From Prorocentrum cordatum (lineage: Eukaryota; Sar; Dinophyceae; Prorocentrales; Prorocentraceae): a stretch of 64,000 nucleotides of DNA. Both the position numbers and the translations under genes were made by a program. Positions 21,251 through 33,238 of the stretch are shown here, in pieces (position 1 is the stretch's first letter; each line of letters begins with the position of its first letter). The notes below the pieces were generated by a model that worked only from the letters and a program-made list of their open reading frames with translations, did no database searches and had not been told where the DNA came from. The DNA lies in NCBI GenBank assembly GCA_963575745.1, contig CAUYUJ010002747.1:389501-453500 (forward strand), read 5' to 3'.

Positions 21251-22777
21251 CCTTTAAGGAGTGAGTATTGTAGCGTGGAGGACTTGGCAAAAGGACCCGA
21301 GGGCGCACCCGCCCTGAGCCCAGAGGCGCGGCGGCGAATGCACATGTAGTCAGGAAGAGAAGGAATGCGCCCAGTTGGACATCCATGCGACTGAGAAAGA
21401 CCGGCTCCGGATACTGGCCAACATGAGCACCGAACGCTAGCATGCGCGGTGGCGGGCGCCCGTTTTCGAGCCCGAAGTGACATGGGAGAAATGCGCGGAT
21501 CCCCGTGAGTCTTTGAAGCGATTTTGGTCGAGGTCGCGGTACCCCCCCCGAGCCATCGATTACTCAGGCGGGGCTGAGGGTTGGAAAGGTGGGCCCTGGC
21601 TGCGCATGCCGCCACTGCCGGCCCTGTGCTTCCCAGGGACCAATAGTTGAGAGGTCTCTCTCTCCACCTCTGTTGGGAACCAAGCGATGCATCTCGCTGA
21701 TGTTGCGCGCGACCGTCATGAGTTCGCCTGTGGCTCCGAAACATAGCACGACATCTTCATCTATCCCAGAACGCTCCGCGCTCTGAGGTAGAACGATCAC
21801 CTGGGCCCGCATGTCGGAAACGACGAGGTCTATAACGCCCGGGAACTGTTTCTGCGGTTCCTGCGTTGCTGTTCTTCCACAGTTGCCAATCTCTGACGTC
21901 GTGAAGGGAGATGGAATTGGCGACCCCAGGGCGATGATCACGCGCGCTTTTTGCCAGGTCCGCTCGACTCCGGGAAGGTTGCAGATAATGGCGATGTGTC
22001 GTATCATCGTGGGGGACAGAGACGATGAAGGATGGGGGGCTTGCCTGGCGGCGCGAAGTTAGATTCCCTGGTCGGTCCGATCGCATAGCGGGCATGCCGT
22101 CTCCTGCATTGAGGAAATGCGGATCTTCCCTCCTGATGGAGGGGAAATGGAAACGTTGCATGGCCTTGCCTTGGCGTTGAGTGCAATCAGAAGGACAGAA
22201 ATATGCAGATCCGGGGCGTCGGGTTTCGGCGTCGGCTTCGCGCCCCCCCCCCCCCCGGTGGAGTTGATAAAACCGTTTGTGTGTACATGTGTGTTTTCAG
22301 AGTATCAGATGGTACGATCTCATGGAATCGCTATCAGGTTCCCACCATCCCACCTTTCTGGTAATTGATGAACAACGATCCGTACATCGAAGTCATTGAT
22401 ATGGCAACGGCGATGACGTTGTTGCAATGATGGCGATATGAGAAACGGAACAGTTTTTGCACTTGCGACCGTGTCATCAGAAAATGATCCTCATTTGAAC
22501 GCATGCTCAGTGCTTGCGCGACGCTTGGCGCTCGGCGGCAATTCAGTTTCGGCGACGCGGGGGTCAGCTTTCATCTTGATGCGAGGCTTCCGTCTGACAT
22601 CTACGTCGCAGGCAAGTGGGTCCTGACATAACGAAAGCAAGGCTTCACGCCCCCGCGCGTTCATGCCAGGGAGTGCAGTGCGCGCGCAGGCGCCGAAGAT
22701 TTTGCCCACCATGCCAATTTTGCACGCGATCAATACACGGCGCCGCGCCTGGGGAAACGCATTCTTGAAGCATGATT
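21251..22777. other. No firm gene; one 147-codon frame
   Basis: The minus strand has a frame at 22007-21564 (MIRHIAIICNLPGVERTWQK...). It starts with a true ATG and has mixed, protein-like composition, but I recognise no motif and the neighbouring frames are equally open. A run of 14 C lies at about 22243-22257. I would treat it as hypothetical at best. Confidence 0.3.
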
Positions 22778-24155
22778 TCAGCTGGGGCACGCCCCCGGCG
22801 AGGTTGCGCCGTGCATGCGTGGAGCATCTGGGTGTGCATGCACAAATACAGATGCGCCCATTAAATGCCCGAGACTCTGCTTAGCTGAAGCGCCCTTAAA
22901 CGACGCAAGCACAGTGCCGCCCTTTTCTGCGCGGCGGCGCATTGCTGCAGGACGCGCGAAACAGATGGCAGCAATGCCGCGCGCAAAATGATCCATAATC
23001 GCGCACGGCCTCGCTTGGTTTGTAGGGCTCGCAATCTGTCCAAGGAGGTGCCTGGCGCGCCCAGGGGCCATGGGCGAAATCGTGCTTCCCAGATTCGACT
23101 CGCCATTGCCTCTTCGCTTCTTAGAATATTGCGATTTGCCAAATGGAGAACCCTGGCGGAACTTCGCCAAACCCCTACGGGACGCGAGCGAACGCGGCGA
23201 CACTTTTCCCCCGAACGCCTGTTCTACCTTCAGGGCGACGTGCAGCGGGTCTCTGCGCGCGCACTGAAGCCTCGGACAGTGCGCAAACACTTCAGAGCAA
23301 TCCAAGGAATCAGGGAGATCGCGATGGATGGTGAGGACGCTGTGTGCCTCATCCTGCACCGCTTTTCTCAACGCAGAAAGTCTGCGGGGGAGGCCTTCTG
23401 AAGGTTTTGGCTCCGCGCGCAATGCCGCCTCCCCGCATCTGACGCTGAGAATGCATTGAACGCGGTCGTCTTGGCGCCCATGATCGCCGACTGGCTTGCT
23501 GCCGAAAGGCGTTTGGTATAAAACTGACAACAGCGACTTGTACCGACCGTCAACTGCAAGCACCCTCTTATCAAACGTTCCACTGCAGTGTGACACAGCG
23601 CGTTGGATTGTGTAATTCCCCAGCAGTTTCTCTGCAATCACGCGATGAATCTCTGCCATTTTCGGCAGGGGGAACGAGCGGGGCCCGCGCTTGATTTGAA
23701 GAGAAACAACTACTCGCGAGACGGTGCCCTTCGATGTCGGATGGACCAACGCCGCCAGGTAACGCGCAAGGAACCTGTTGGTACAACAGTACTCAGCTGG
23801 CAACCAGCGGTACGCGTGCCCGTCTTCGCTGCGGATGCAACGGGCGTCGCCCACGTCAAGCAGCGCTATGATTGCCCTGCCGAACCAAGCATTCGCATTC
23901 GCGCCCTGCATGCCAGGCGAGCATCGCGGCCGCGACGGCGAAGTCTGTAGCTGAGAGCGCATGTCCTGGGCGGCGTCGCAAACCCGCCGGCCGCTTTCGG
24001 GGGCGAGCTGAATAGAGAATGGGCGCAGCAGGACGGCGCGGGCGCGGTCGAATGCCCAGCGGCGCCAAACAAGCTTGGCGAGCTTCTGAGATTGAATGGC
24101 CCAATTCTGAGGTGGGTGGAAAATGGCCAGATGTTCGCGAGGCCGCCCGCACCGA
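22778..24155 (-). CDS. Conserved dinoflagellate gene, possibly a DDE-type transposase
   Basis: From the ATG at 23962 the frame has 394 codons. It also stays open upstream for about 64 more codons (LAKLVWRRWAFDRARAVLLR, then PFSIQLAPESGRRVCDAAQD), back to a TAA near 24155. The real start is therefore probably in an earlier exon. Central motifs are VLAVDGRYKSLLSVLYQ, a DLPDSLDCSEVF block and DPLHVALKVEQAFGGK. I recall all three from multicopy dinoflagellate proteins. VDG at the end of a beta strand, a later short acidic block and DPLH-x-A-x-K would fit an RNase H-fold transposase, but I cannot place the third acidic residue. The last 80 or so residues look unrelated and may be read-through. Neighbouring DNA is repeat on the upstream side. 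Confidence 0.5.
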
Positions 24156-24293
24156 GGAAATTAGTTTCACAGGGCATAGAGGGCGCCGCCAAACGCCCGA
24201 GCTGCCGAACGCCTCGTCCGTCATGATAATCGCTGCCCGCCCTCGCTCAAGGTGCTCGGCCTTGATCATCATCGATCATTGGAATTTGCTTCT

Positions 24294-24665
24294 ATGACAA
24301 CAACTTAGCTTCAAGCGGCCCAAGGATATCATTGCTAAGGCGCCCGCAAAGCACCCGTTACGCACCCGCAAGGCACCCGAAAGGCGCCCGCAAATCGCCC
24401 ACACCAAGTTGTGGGACAACAAAACATATTCTTGAAAAGTGCGTCACGTGCTATTGAAATGCGCGACTATGAAAACAATCCGGCTTCAAGCGGCCCAAGG
24501 ATATCATTTCGAAGACACCTGCACAGCACCCTTCACGCACCCGAAAAGCATTCGCAAATCGCCCGCGCCAACTTGCAAGAAAAGACATCTCTTTGAAAAT
24601 TGCTACACGTGCGATTGAAATGTGCGACGATGGGAACAACTTGGCTTCAAGCGGTCCCTTTGTAA
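24294..24665. repeat. Tandem repeat, unit about 170 bp
   Basis: The block GGCTTCAAGCGGCCCAAGGATATC recurs at about 24308, 24483 and, diverged, 24643. CACCCG words, AAATCGCCC and ATTGAAATG lie between copies. AT content is higher here than in the first 22 kb. Confidence 0.75.
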
Positions 24666-24760
24666 TCCACCACAAGAGGAATCCATTTGCAACCCGCCGC
24701 AGAAGGAATCCATTTGAAATCGATCACCAAAAGAATTCAATGATACGGAGCCAAAAATAC
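24655..24760. repeat. 29-bp repeat, first cluster
   Basis: Three to four copies of a unit like AATCCATTTGCAACCCGCC followed by GCAGAAGG. The same unit forms a longer cluster at 25531-25735. Confidence 0.7.
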
Positions 24761-25530
24761 GAACAATTTGGATACATTGAAAAGTAGAACATTGCTAACG
24801 CTGACCGCTGCTCACGACAGCTTTCTGATATTGCGAAGAGGAAAATGTTTGCGCACGTTTTGTAAACGTTTGGGCGGGCCGGAGCACGATGAGCTTCCAG
24901 ATCGCTCAGCGCAGAACATAGTATCTGCATCTGTAAGTGTCAATATTACGTTTCGCATTTGTCAAGGGAATGTGTTTCATAAACGCTTGGGGGGGGGGGG
25001 GGGGGAGATTTGGGAGTGTCTTTGGGGTGCCTTGCGGGTGCTCTGCGGGCGCCTTTGACTCCTTTTGTAGCCAACCCAGCTGGTAGCGACCCGGGCCCCG
25101 AAAGAAAAAATATGGAAACCATTGAAATTTAAGAGAATTATACGACTCTCAATCGTTTTTAAGGTTTACGGTCAATATATATATATATAACAAACACACG
25201 GTTTCCAACCTCGTGAGAGCCCAAACCGCTAGTATTATTAATATCAGTATTATTATTATTATATATATGTATATCTATACACATTTATACACATATATAT
25301 ATATATACATATATATATGACAGCATTTTGGATAGCTGATGTATGGAAATGCAGTGCTGTATATGGTTTGGGCTCCCAGGAAAGGGAACATGCAGTTTTT
25401 GTGTTTTTTTTGTTATAATTATTTTTTCTGCACCAGACCTTTAAGCGATTGAGAGTCATATAATTTCCACACTTTTCAATGCTTGTAAGGTTTTCTTTCT
25501 TTTGGGACTTGGGTCACGACCGGCTGGGCT
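24761..25530. repeat. AT-rich DNA with poly-G and (TA)n tracts
   Basis: A run of about 17 G lies at 24989-25006. (TA)n, (ATT)n and TATACA words fill 25170-25320. No gene is visible. GATTGAGAGTCATATAA-type words occur at both 25130-25165 and 25445-25462 in opposite orientation, so part of this may be a decayed inverted-repeat element. Confidence 0.6.
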
Positions 25531-25740
25531 TGCCACAAAAGGAAATCAATTTGTAATCCTCTACAAAAGCAATCCCTTCGTAATCCTTCACAAAAGGAGT
25601 CTTTTTGCAATCCGCCACAAAAGGAAACAATGTGTAAGTCACTACAAAAAGATCCCCTTTGTAATCGCGCCACAAACGGAAACAGTGCGCATCGTGCCAC
25701 AAAAAGAATCAATTTGCAATCTGCTACACATGGAGTAAAT
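25531..25740. repeat. 29-bp repeat, second cluster
   Basis: About seven copies of CACAAAAGGAA-x-CAATTTGTAATC with a period near 29-30 bp. Confidence 0.8.
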
Positions 25741-28640
25741 CAAGTGTCAACAAACAAGAATCAACAAGAAAGTCAAGTACAAAAGAAGTAAAAGGCCCAA
25801 AACGGAGGTGGCACACACACGCGGTTTTACCAACCTTACCACCCCCCGTCGCCGCGACCGAAAACATCGCCGTTTTCATGCGGCGAAGAAGTGTTCTGGA
25901 GCAGTCGCCACCAGGGGGGTTTCCTCTGGGGGCGTTCCTGCCATCTTCGACGATGGGGGCCAGGGCGAGCGTTGGCTCGAGGTGGCCTCGGAGGGCCGCC
26001 TCGCCGCGGGACAGTTCGATTCCACGGAAAAGGCTGAATTTGCAAGAGCCCGAAACTGAGGGCGCAGAGATCCCAGTGGTTTTCGTGCTCGGAGCACGCG
26101 CCAAATGCCGCGATTGGTTGGAGCTTAGCGGGGGAATCCCATGTGAAATGTGACCAAGCTTTCACGAGGTGTCTGCTGCATGTGGGATGTGGTCTGAAGG
26201 TTGGAAACCAGCGTGGTTGAACAGATGCGATCGCAATCCCATCGAGGTTCGCGCGGAACCTGCGACGAACTCCAGCTGTGCTGCAGTTCTTGAAGAGATT
26301 CAAAGACAATCATGGCAGTTTGGGTCCGGGAGCCCATGGCAGGAATGGTTCCGTGGAGACATGAGAGTGGCTCGCGTTGCCGTTGCAGTCAGCGGCGACT
26401 CGGGGCCGTTCCGAACCAGAACGCGCGCTGCAGCGTCGGGGGCGCCAGCGGTCAGCGCCCGTGGCGCCCGTGGAACTGGCGGCCGGCGCAGCTGACTCGG
26501 GCGCGGCGGCGGCCCATTGTCGATGCGGCCATTTCAGAAGGCACAGCTCAGACAGGGCATCGGAACAAACAAAATTGTCGCGCGAAAGCGAAGGGTTTAG
26601 AACAGAAGGCAACAGGCCGCGCAAATGTGGGCCGCTTCGTTCGGGCCACGCTGCTCGCGCCCTGAGCGCGGAATGGGGGGGGGGGGGGTATCTAGCTGTT
26701 TTCCACCCGGCGTGGGCGCCGGACTTCGGAGAGACTCGACCCGCGGTGTGATCTCACGATTCCTAAGGACATTGGGCAAGCTGGCCAAGGAGTTTCAAAG
26801 CCGCGCTAGGGCTAGCATGCTGGGCGCAGACGGCGACGGAGAGGGGCGTGATTTCGTTGTGCCCTGACCTTCGCCATTTAGTTGTCGCCGTTCGATGCCG
26901 CCGCGACCCTGACCCCCTGGAAGCATTCGATGGGGATTTCATTCGGCCCCGGGGGGGGCGGGGGATACCGATCCGGTGGGTGGGGGCTGAAATCAGTAGT
27001 CCGTCGGAAAGAGCATCGATCGGACTTCCACTGGGATATCGCAGTTGGCCAGCGGAGCGAAGCCAGCCCAGCGCCAGCTCTGATGGCGCCTTCAACAGGG
27101 AAGGGATGCAGCCATCACTTTCTGCGGGTGGCGTGCTCCGGTGAACGGCAGACTTGGAATTGCTCGAGGCTGCGATGACTGCGCCAGATTTTGCTGGAGT
27201 GAAAAGTACGATGTAGATCATTGACTGCGGGCGCGCGGCTTGTCTGGGGCCCCCTGCGCTCGGCGCGGGAAGGGGCATCTCTGCGAAGGCGTTTCCTTGT
27301 CCCTGCCGGATCGCCAGCTGCAGCGGGGAAGCCCAAATGGGTGGAACAAGCGCCAGTTTCTGGCCGGCAGCGCGGAGCAGTGGCGTCTGCATCTGTCTCA
27401 CGCAGGCGAATATTTCGCGGGGGGTCGAGCACGCGACCGCGGAAGAGTCGAACCACCTCCAGGTGGGATGGGCAAAGAGCGAGCCTTGGGCCGCATGTGC
27501 TGACCGGGGACTGCGCGCGCGAAGGGTCGCTGACGTGATCGTAGAAATCTCGGGCGTGAGCGCCGACCGTGCCACTGTGATCAGCGATTGGCAATTGGAT
27601 CTGGCGCCCCGCGACTATGCCTCGGTCGACGCACAGACGCTTTGCGATGAAAAGTGGGCCGGCGAATGTTCCGCGAGAAACATCGCCGACGGGTAGTTGG
27701 CCCCCGACCCAGCTGAAAAAGGTTGGGGCATCGGCCCATCTCGCCGGGAAAGACATGGGGCGACTCCTCGACGTGCGCTGCCAGTGCAGGAGCGGTTCCT
27801 TGGCGAGGCTGGTTCGTCGCGAGCGGGCGCGCCGCGCGGCGCGCAGCGATGGGCGCGCGGCTGGCGCGGGGCCCCCCCGACGCGAAGCGCCAGTCCCCCG
27901 CCGCGCACGCAGCGGCCGCGCCCGCGGCTGGCAGGTCGCATCTGCATCGGCCCACCGCGAGAGGTCGCGAGGGGCCCCCCCGCTTGCCGCGTCGCTCGGG
28001 GGGCGATCGAAGAAATGCTCGCGAGGCAGATGAAGAGACGCGGCGCTGCCGAGACCATGGAACCAGCAGAGCGGGCGGCGGCGATTGGACTTGGAGCGGG
28101 CGCGATGAGCGCAGTGAGGTTGGCGGCGCTAACGGTAGTCAGCGCGGCTCCGGGAGCGCACGGCGCGAAGATCAATTGGGCGACGAGTCTAGACGGCGGA
28201 AGGGCCAGCGCGATTAGTCTCCGTGGGTCTACGTATCAGAGAAGACGCGGAACAAAGGGGACTAGCGCGGCGGCTGGAGTAAGATTCTATCGAGGTCGTC
28301 GCGAGCCGCGCCGACGCTTGCGCGACTGGTTGGTCCGCGCCGGGGCACCCCGCGGGCCCGTCGAACCAAGTGGGGCCTGGCAGGTGTAGGCGCCGCGCGG
28401 ATAGCGAGCGCCGCGGATTTTTTTCTGGGGCCGGCGCTTCCGGGCGCGGCGTGCCGAGGGCTGGCGCGCGAGGGCTCGGCTCCTGGCGCCCGACTCGGGC
28501 GGGGTCGGCGCCGTTCGGCCCTGCTTGCGCCGCGCCATCGCCCGCCCGCCCGCCGCTGCGGGCGTTCAGCACGAGGCGCCTTATCCGTCGAAGGAGGCGG
28601 CGAGCCCGACTGACATTGGAGCGCGCGTTGCGCCCCGGCC
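25741..28640. other. No gene supported
   Basis: GC-rich DNA with many long overlapping frames on both strands (up to 270 codons at 27575-26763 minus and 230 codons at 27697-28389 plus). They overlap each other, use rare-looking Arg/Pro/Ala strings and show no domain. A run of 11 G occurs at about 26679. I find no motif that supports any of them. Confidence 0.4.
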
Positions 28641-29160
28641 GTTTCGAAAAGAGGAGGCGCTTGCCCCGCTCGCGCCGCCGCCATGTCGTCGACCAAGAAA
28701 AACGGACAGATGATGCGCGATATCTTCTCGAAGAGACTCCCTGAACTAGGAGAAGACAGAGAAAACGCATCACATTGGCTGGGCTGCTACGCAGATGGTG
28801 CACTTTCCTGGGGTTCCCTGTGGCGTCTCTCGGAACATCCGGCGTGCGACTGTGGCTCTCTGAAGCCCGCGCTGTACCCTCCTGGGGATTCTTGGAGGCC
28901 CCCGGGGCTACCCAGAGGAATTGGGCAGTCTTCGGCCAAGCTCTACGGTTCTTGTCGGAGAGACCCAAACAGGGGGTGTGGCTTGCGGGGCCTTGGGGCC
29001 TCTTCCCAGAGTCCATCCCAGGCCAACGCAATCCAGAGAGAGGTGTGCATTTTTTTGCGCGATGCACAGAGGCCTGCGCAACCCGCCTTCCGCACTGTTC
29101 GGAGGCGACCGAGCAGTTCTCGCCCGCCGACGTCGCTCATCTTGCGTTCCGGTGAACGCT
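28641..29160. other. No gene supported
   Basis: Plus-strand frames here look somewhat protein-like but switch phase every 100 bases. Nothing recognised. Confidence 0.35.
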
Positions 29161-30330
29161 CTGGTCAAAACTCGTTCGCTGCCTGGCAGTAGTCGTCAGC
29201 GGCGCTCGCTCCAAAGAGAGGCTTGGCGTTGGCGTTGTCTGGTGTCGGTTGCAGGAAAGACGGGGGGTGCGGGCGGGCTTATTTTTGGGACTCCGCGAAA
29301 AGGGGGGTTGTAAGGGGGTGTTGTCGTGCACCCCCGTGCCTTCGCGTTGGCGAAAGACGACGAACGACGACGACGACGCCGACTGGTGCGTCGTCGTCGG
29401 TCGTCCGTCGGTTGCCCGTCGTGAAGGGGCCGTGGGGTGAAGTCCCCACTCCCCTTGCGCGGGGGGTGGGGATGGGGGCGTGCCTCTTCCGCACCCCTTT
29501 GCGCGGAGGGCCGGTTTATGTAGGGGGTGTTTGGCGAGGGGGGGATTTATGATTTTGGGAGCACCCCCAAAATATTTGTCAGCAGAGCGTCCGTGAACCA
29601 ATGCTTCCCCCGGAATTGACATGTGGACGGCAGCCGCAACAGAAGGAAGGGTGAGGAAGAAACGAGAGGAGACACGCGGTGTTGCGGATTCGAAACGAGG
29701 GCCCGATTCCATACAGGAGGGTGGGGGGAAGCACAGCTCATTCACAGTTTGAGGCCTCTTTGGCTTTATGGAGGCGTTTGCGCGAGACTCCACATGCCCA
29801 ACCTACACGCAACGCAATGCCGTGCCATGTGACGCGAAGGTGGCGGCACTTTGACGACACCGCGGCACAACGACACCACAAACCCCTACAGGTTCCGATC
29901 GCCGCTGCAGGGGGAGGAACAGGATAGCTGTTCCCACCATATGCCAAACGACCAAGGTCGAGGACATGCAAGCATGTATTAATGCGCGTGGGTTAGTAAC
30001 GGTTTCCGCTTCCGTGCAGAATCCATGGAGTTAGCGCCCTTGCGCCATATCCATGGATCCGTAAATCCATGGTAGCGCGCGCCCGAGCTATCAACCGAAT
30101 TAATGATTTGGGACCGCGCGAACAGCTTCGCAACCCGTCGCTGCTGTCGGGGTCTGCTTCGAAGAAGCCTACACTTCCCCAGCCTCCAATCCCAGCGTTG
30201 GTCCAAGATGGCATCCAGAGCGAATCCTGACTGTCGCCACGCCGCTCAAGACAGCCTGGGCGGTGCAGTGAGGGAGACCGCCCCATCGAAAGGGCTCCGG
30301 GAAATCCAACCGCAGTATTTACGGTCTCCA
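29161..30330. other. Upstream region of the receptor-like gene; small hairpins
   Basis: At about 29349-29410, ACGACGAACGACGACGACG faces a complementary CGTCGTCGTCGGTCGTCC run, a likely hairpin. At 30020-30075 the word ATCCATGG occurs three times with partial dyad symmetry. No coding region is supported and no promoter motif can be named, since dinoflagellates lack a standard TATA box. Confidence 0.4.
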
Positions 30331-30661
30331 AATGACCCATGGATGGCCGTTTGAGCCCGGGGGGAGGAGGAAGAACAACGCAAACAGCGACGCGCCCGCT
30401 TTGCAGAGACGGGGTGGGCATTCGCCGCGGAGGCGACAAAGGCAGAAGGTTGCACAAGCCGCATCGGGTAAATTGCTTTGGTCCGCTTCTGCGCCCACCA
30501 TTTCCAGGTCATCGGGGGCTCCAGAGGGAACGGGGCCCCACGGAAGCCACCGCCCGAGAACTCAGGCGTCCAGGTCTCCCGCCCGTATTCACTGTGTGGC
30601 TCATGCAAGTGTGGGTTCCGTGCGCCCGCCCCGGATTCGCGCCCGCCCTCGCGCGCATGCC

Positions 30662-33238
30662 ATGGGGCGCCGCGGCCGAGTCACCAAGGGGTTCCCGTGG
30701 GTTGCAGCGGCCCTGCTTCTGCGCGCTTACATGCGTGCCAGTGCAAGTACGGATGACACATGGGTCGTGTCTTCATCGCAACGGATGTGCGATGGCACAT
30801 ACGTATACGAAAACTGTGGATTCGACCTTTGCCGGCAGCGATGTAGTGCGGAGCCCCAATGCGTCGCGTTCTGGGGCGCTCCGCAGAACGACGGTTCGTG
30901 TTACTTGGCGTTGGACTCTTGCGCTGAAGTGGCTTCCCAGTTTGCTGCCTACAAGGTATGGTACCGCCCGGTCAGCGACATCCCGTGGGCTAGATCTTCA
31001 TTGACGCGGAAGTGTGACGCAGGCCCACTTAGACCTTACCAGGGCGTAGTGTATTTCGACCTCTGCAAGGCCTTATGTATCGAGGAGGACCGATGCGTCG
31101 CTTTCTGGGGTGCCCCCCTCGGCGACGGTTCGTGCTGGCTGACATATGACTATTGCACTGAAGTCGCCGCCGCAGCAGGGACACAAACATCATACAGGGT
31201 ATGGTACCGCCCTGGCAGCGACTGGGATACGTCTTCATTTCAACGTGCTTGTGATTCAAGTGCAGAGACACAATCTCTTGGCCTGATTGGGTTCGACGCC
31301 TGCATTCAGTCATGTATTCAGGAGGACCGGTGCGTCGCGATCTGGGGCTCCCCTTTCCTCGACGGTTCGTGTTTTTTGGCTTTCGACTCTTGCGCTGAAG
31401 AGTTCTTCTCTCATATATCATATAAGATTTGGTACCGGCCGCCGATCAGCACAACGCCCACTAGCAGCAGCGAAACCACTAGCACAACTACTTCCCACGT
31501 GACGGGAACCACGACTTCCCATACGGAAACCACTGTTTCCCACACGTCGGAAGCCACTGTTTCTCACGCGATGGGAACAGTTGTGTCCCACATGTCTGGA
31601 GATGGCAGTGCTGCTGTGGTCCAGGTTGTTGCTGAGTACACTGCGGACGAAACTCTTCCGCTTGATGTAAAAGAATCTGACCTCATGTCTTCCATTGTCT
31701 ACAAGACCGCGAAGAAGAAGGGTCTGGAGGTTGCTCTGTCCGTGCCCGCCTCCGACCTTACCATCACAGGCTTCGCCTTGGGTGCTCGTCGACTCTCCAC
31801 TGCTGTCCGCCGGCTCTCGGACACAGTCTCTGTGACAACCAGCTTCGAGGTGAAGACCGCCAGCACCAGCGCTGCCACCGCAGTCTCCACCAGGATTGCT
31901 GGAGCCTCTGCCGCTATCAAGGCGGCGACTGACAGCGCCATGGCTGAAGCTGATTGGAGTGGCGAGTCAGTGATCACTGTGGCTCCTACGATGACGGCTC
32001 CCACCGTAGCCAACCCGACGTTGGTCGCGATCACAATCAGCCCCACTACCACGGACATGGCAACACGTTCCTCCAGCACGGCAAGTTCCACCACCACGGT
32101 TGCCAGCACAGCAGGTGAAAGCCAGCCAGCGGCCACAGTTGCCGACGTCTCGTCCGCAGACACGATTGTCATAGTCGTTGCCATCGCAGGTGCGTCGTTT
32201 GTGATTGCCGTTCTGATGGCTGTGACATTTCTTTGGAATCGCGGTCGCCGCCTTGCCGCCTCGCCGGCTGTTATGGGGGATGTTGTATTGTCGGAGTCGG
32301 AGGTCGGTAACGGGAACGAGATGCCGGAGCATGAGATGCCGGAGCAGCCGCCGGTGGTTATGCAAGATGTTTCGGATCGGTCCCGCATGTTGGGCATCAG
32401 TCTCGAATTTGCAATCCGTATTTTTCCTGACGAAGCTCGAGAGATGAAGGGACGTCTCCTCAAACAGGCACTGTCAAAGCCGGTCAGATCCACCGTTGAA
32501 GACAGGTCCTTGACGGTTGCAGATACGGATGTACATCACCTGAATTTTATTGAGTTGGCAGATATTGTCGCACATGGCGAAGTTGCCTACGGAAAAGGGA
32601 TCATATGCCCACGAGATGGCAAGCTTGATTGCAGCATCGTGGACGCAGTGCACAGCAGGGGGGCAAGCGCTAGGGCAACAATGTTCTTATCTTGGTTTTG
32701 GCAGTACAAGTTGAGTTTGGTGCTGAGTGCCCTACGAAAATACCAGGAGAGGCAAGCGCATCCGGAGAAGTGTTTCTTGTGGTGGTGTTTTTTCGGGAAC
32801 AATCAGTTCCGCATTCTGGGAAGCAAGCAGCAGCAAGATTTCTTCACCTTGAAGGCGGTATTTAGCACGCAACTACGGAACGTCGGAAGGATGGTCGCTT
32901 TGATGGATAAGGTCGCAGATTCTAGGTATGTTTCGAGATTGTGGTGCCTCTTCGAGGTCTACACGGTTTCGACAGAGAAGCTTCCGTTCGAAGTAGTTCT
33001 ACCAGAATCGGCGTCCGTGGAGATCGATAAGCTCCTCAAGGGGGGCCTAGGCCAGTTGAAATCCGCAATTACGGTCGACTCAAAGAAGGCAAAGGCATCC
33101 TTCGCTGAGGACGAGAACAACATTAAGAGCATGATCGAGAGCATGCAGGGCACCTACAGCACACTGGACACGGCCGTGCGCAACGAGCTGCAGCGGGTCG
33201 TCATGCACGAGATCGGGTTGGCTCTTCGTGATTCTTGA
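30662..33238 (+). CDS. Receptor-like membrane protein: three PAN/Apple-like repeats, stalk, TM helix, TIR-like cytoplasmic domain
   Basis: An intact, intron-free frame of 858 codons from the ATG at 30662. That start opens a good signal peptide (basic MGRRGR, hydrophobic WVAAALLL); the frame upstream of it is Arg/Pro-rich and not protein-like. Residues 41-102, 118-182 and 197-259 are three Cys-rich repeats, each with C-x3-C, C-VA-[FI]-WG-[AS]-P, DGSC and a final WYRP. They resemble PAN/Apple modules, which bind sugars or proteins outside the cell. Residues 262-312 are Ser/Thr/His-rich like a mucin stalk. 318-430 is a mixed beta/helix segment seen in other dinoflagellate surface proteins. 500-525 is a single membrane helix followed by WNRGRR. 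The cytoplasmic part has ATMFLSWFWQYKL at 672-684 and RLWCLFEVY at 759-767. A strand near the start plus WCxFE is typical of TIR-like domains. The role is inferred as an extracellular sensor with an intracellular signalling domain. Confidence 0.85.
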   Translation: MGRRGRVTKGFPWVAAALLLRAYMRASASTDDTWVVSSSQRMCDGTYVYENCGFDLCRQRCSAEPQCVAFWGAPQNDGSCYLALDSCAEVASQFAAYKVWYRPVSDIPWARSSLTRKCDAGPLRPYQGVVYFDLCKALCIEEDRCVAFWGAPLGDGSCWLTYDYCTEVAAAAGTQTSYRVWYRPGSDWDTSSFQRACDSSAETQSLGLIGFDACIQSCIQEDRCVAIWGSPFLDGSCFLAFDSCAEEFFSHISYKIWYRPPISTTPTSSSETTSTTTSHVTGTTTSHTETTVSHTSEATVSHAMGTVVSHMSGDGSAAVVQVVAEYTADETLPLDVKESDLMSSIVYKTAKKKGLEVALSVPASDLTITGFALGARRLSTAVRRLSDTVSVTTSFEVKTASTSAATAVSTRIAGASAAIKAATDSAMAEADWSGESVITVAPTMTAPTVANPTLVAITISPTTTDMATRSSSTASSTTTVASTAGESQPAATVADVSSADTIVIVVAIAGASFVIAVLMAVTFLWNRGRRLAASPAVMGDVVLSESEVGNGNEMPEHEMPEQPPVVMQDVSDRSRMLGISLEFAIRIFPDEAREMKGRLLKQALSKPVRSTVEDRSLTVADTDVHHLNFIELADIVAHGEVAYGKGIICPRDGKLDCSIVDAVHSRGASARATMFLSWFWQYKLSLVLSALRKYQERQAHPEKCFLWWCFFGNNQFRILGSKQQQDFFTLKAVFSTQLRNVGRMVALMDKVADSRYVSRLWCLFEVYTVSTEKLPFEVVLPESASVEIDKLLKGGLGQLKSAITVDSKKAKASFAEDENNIKSMIESMQGTYSTLDTAVRNELQRVVMHEIGLALRDS

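Noticed and set aside
26763-27575. 270-codon minus-strand frame
   Set aside because: No domain, no coding bias that I can see, and competing frames on the other strand.
28189-29067. 292-codon minus-strand frame
   Set aside because: Overlaps equally open plus-strand frames, changes composition along its length and shows no motif.
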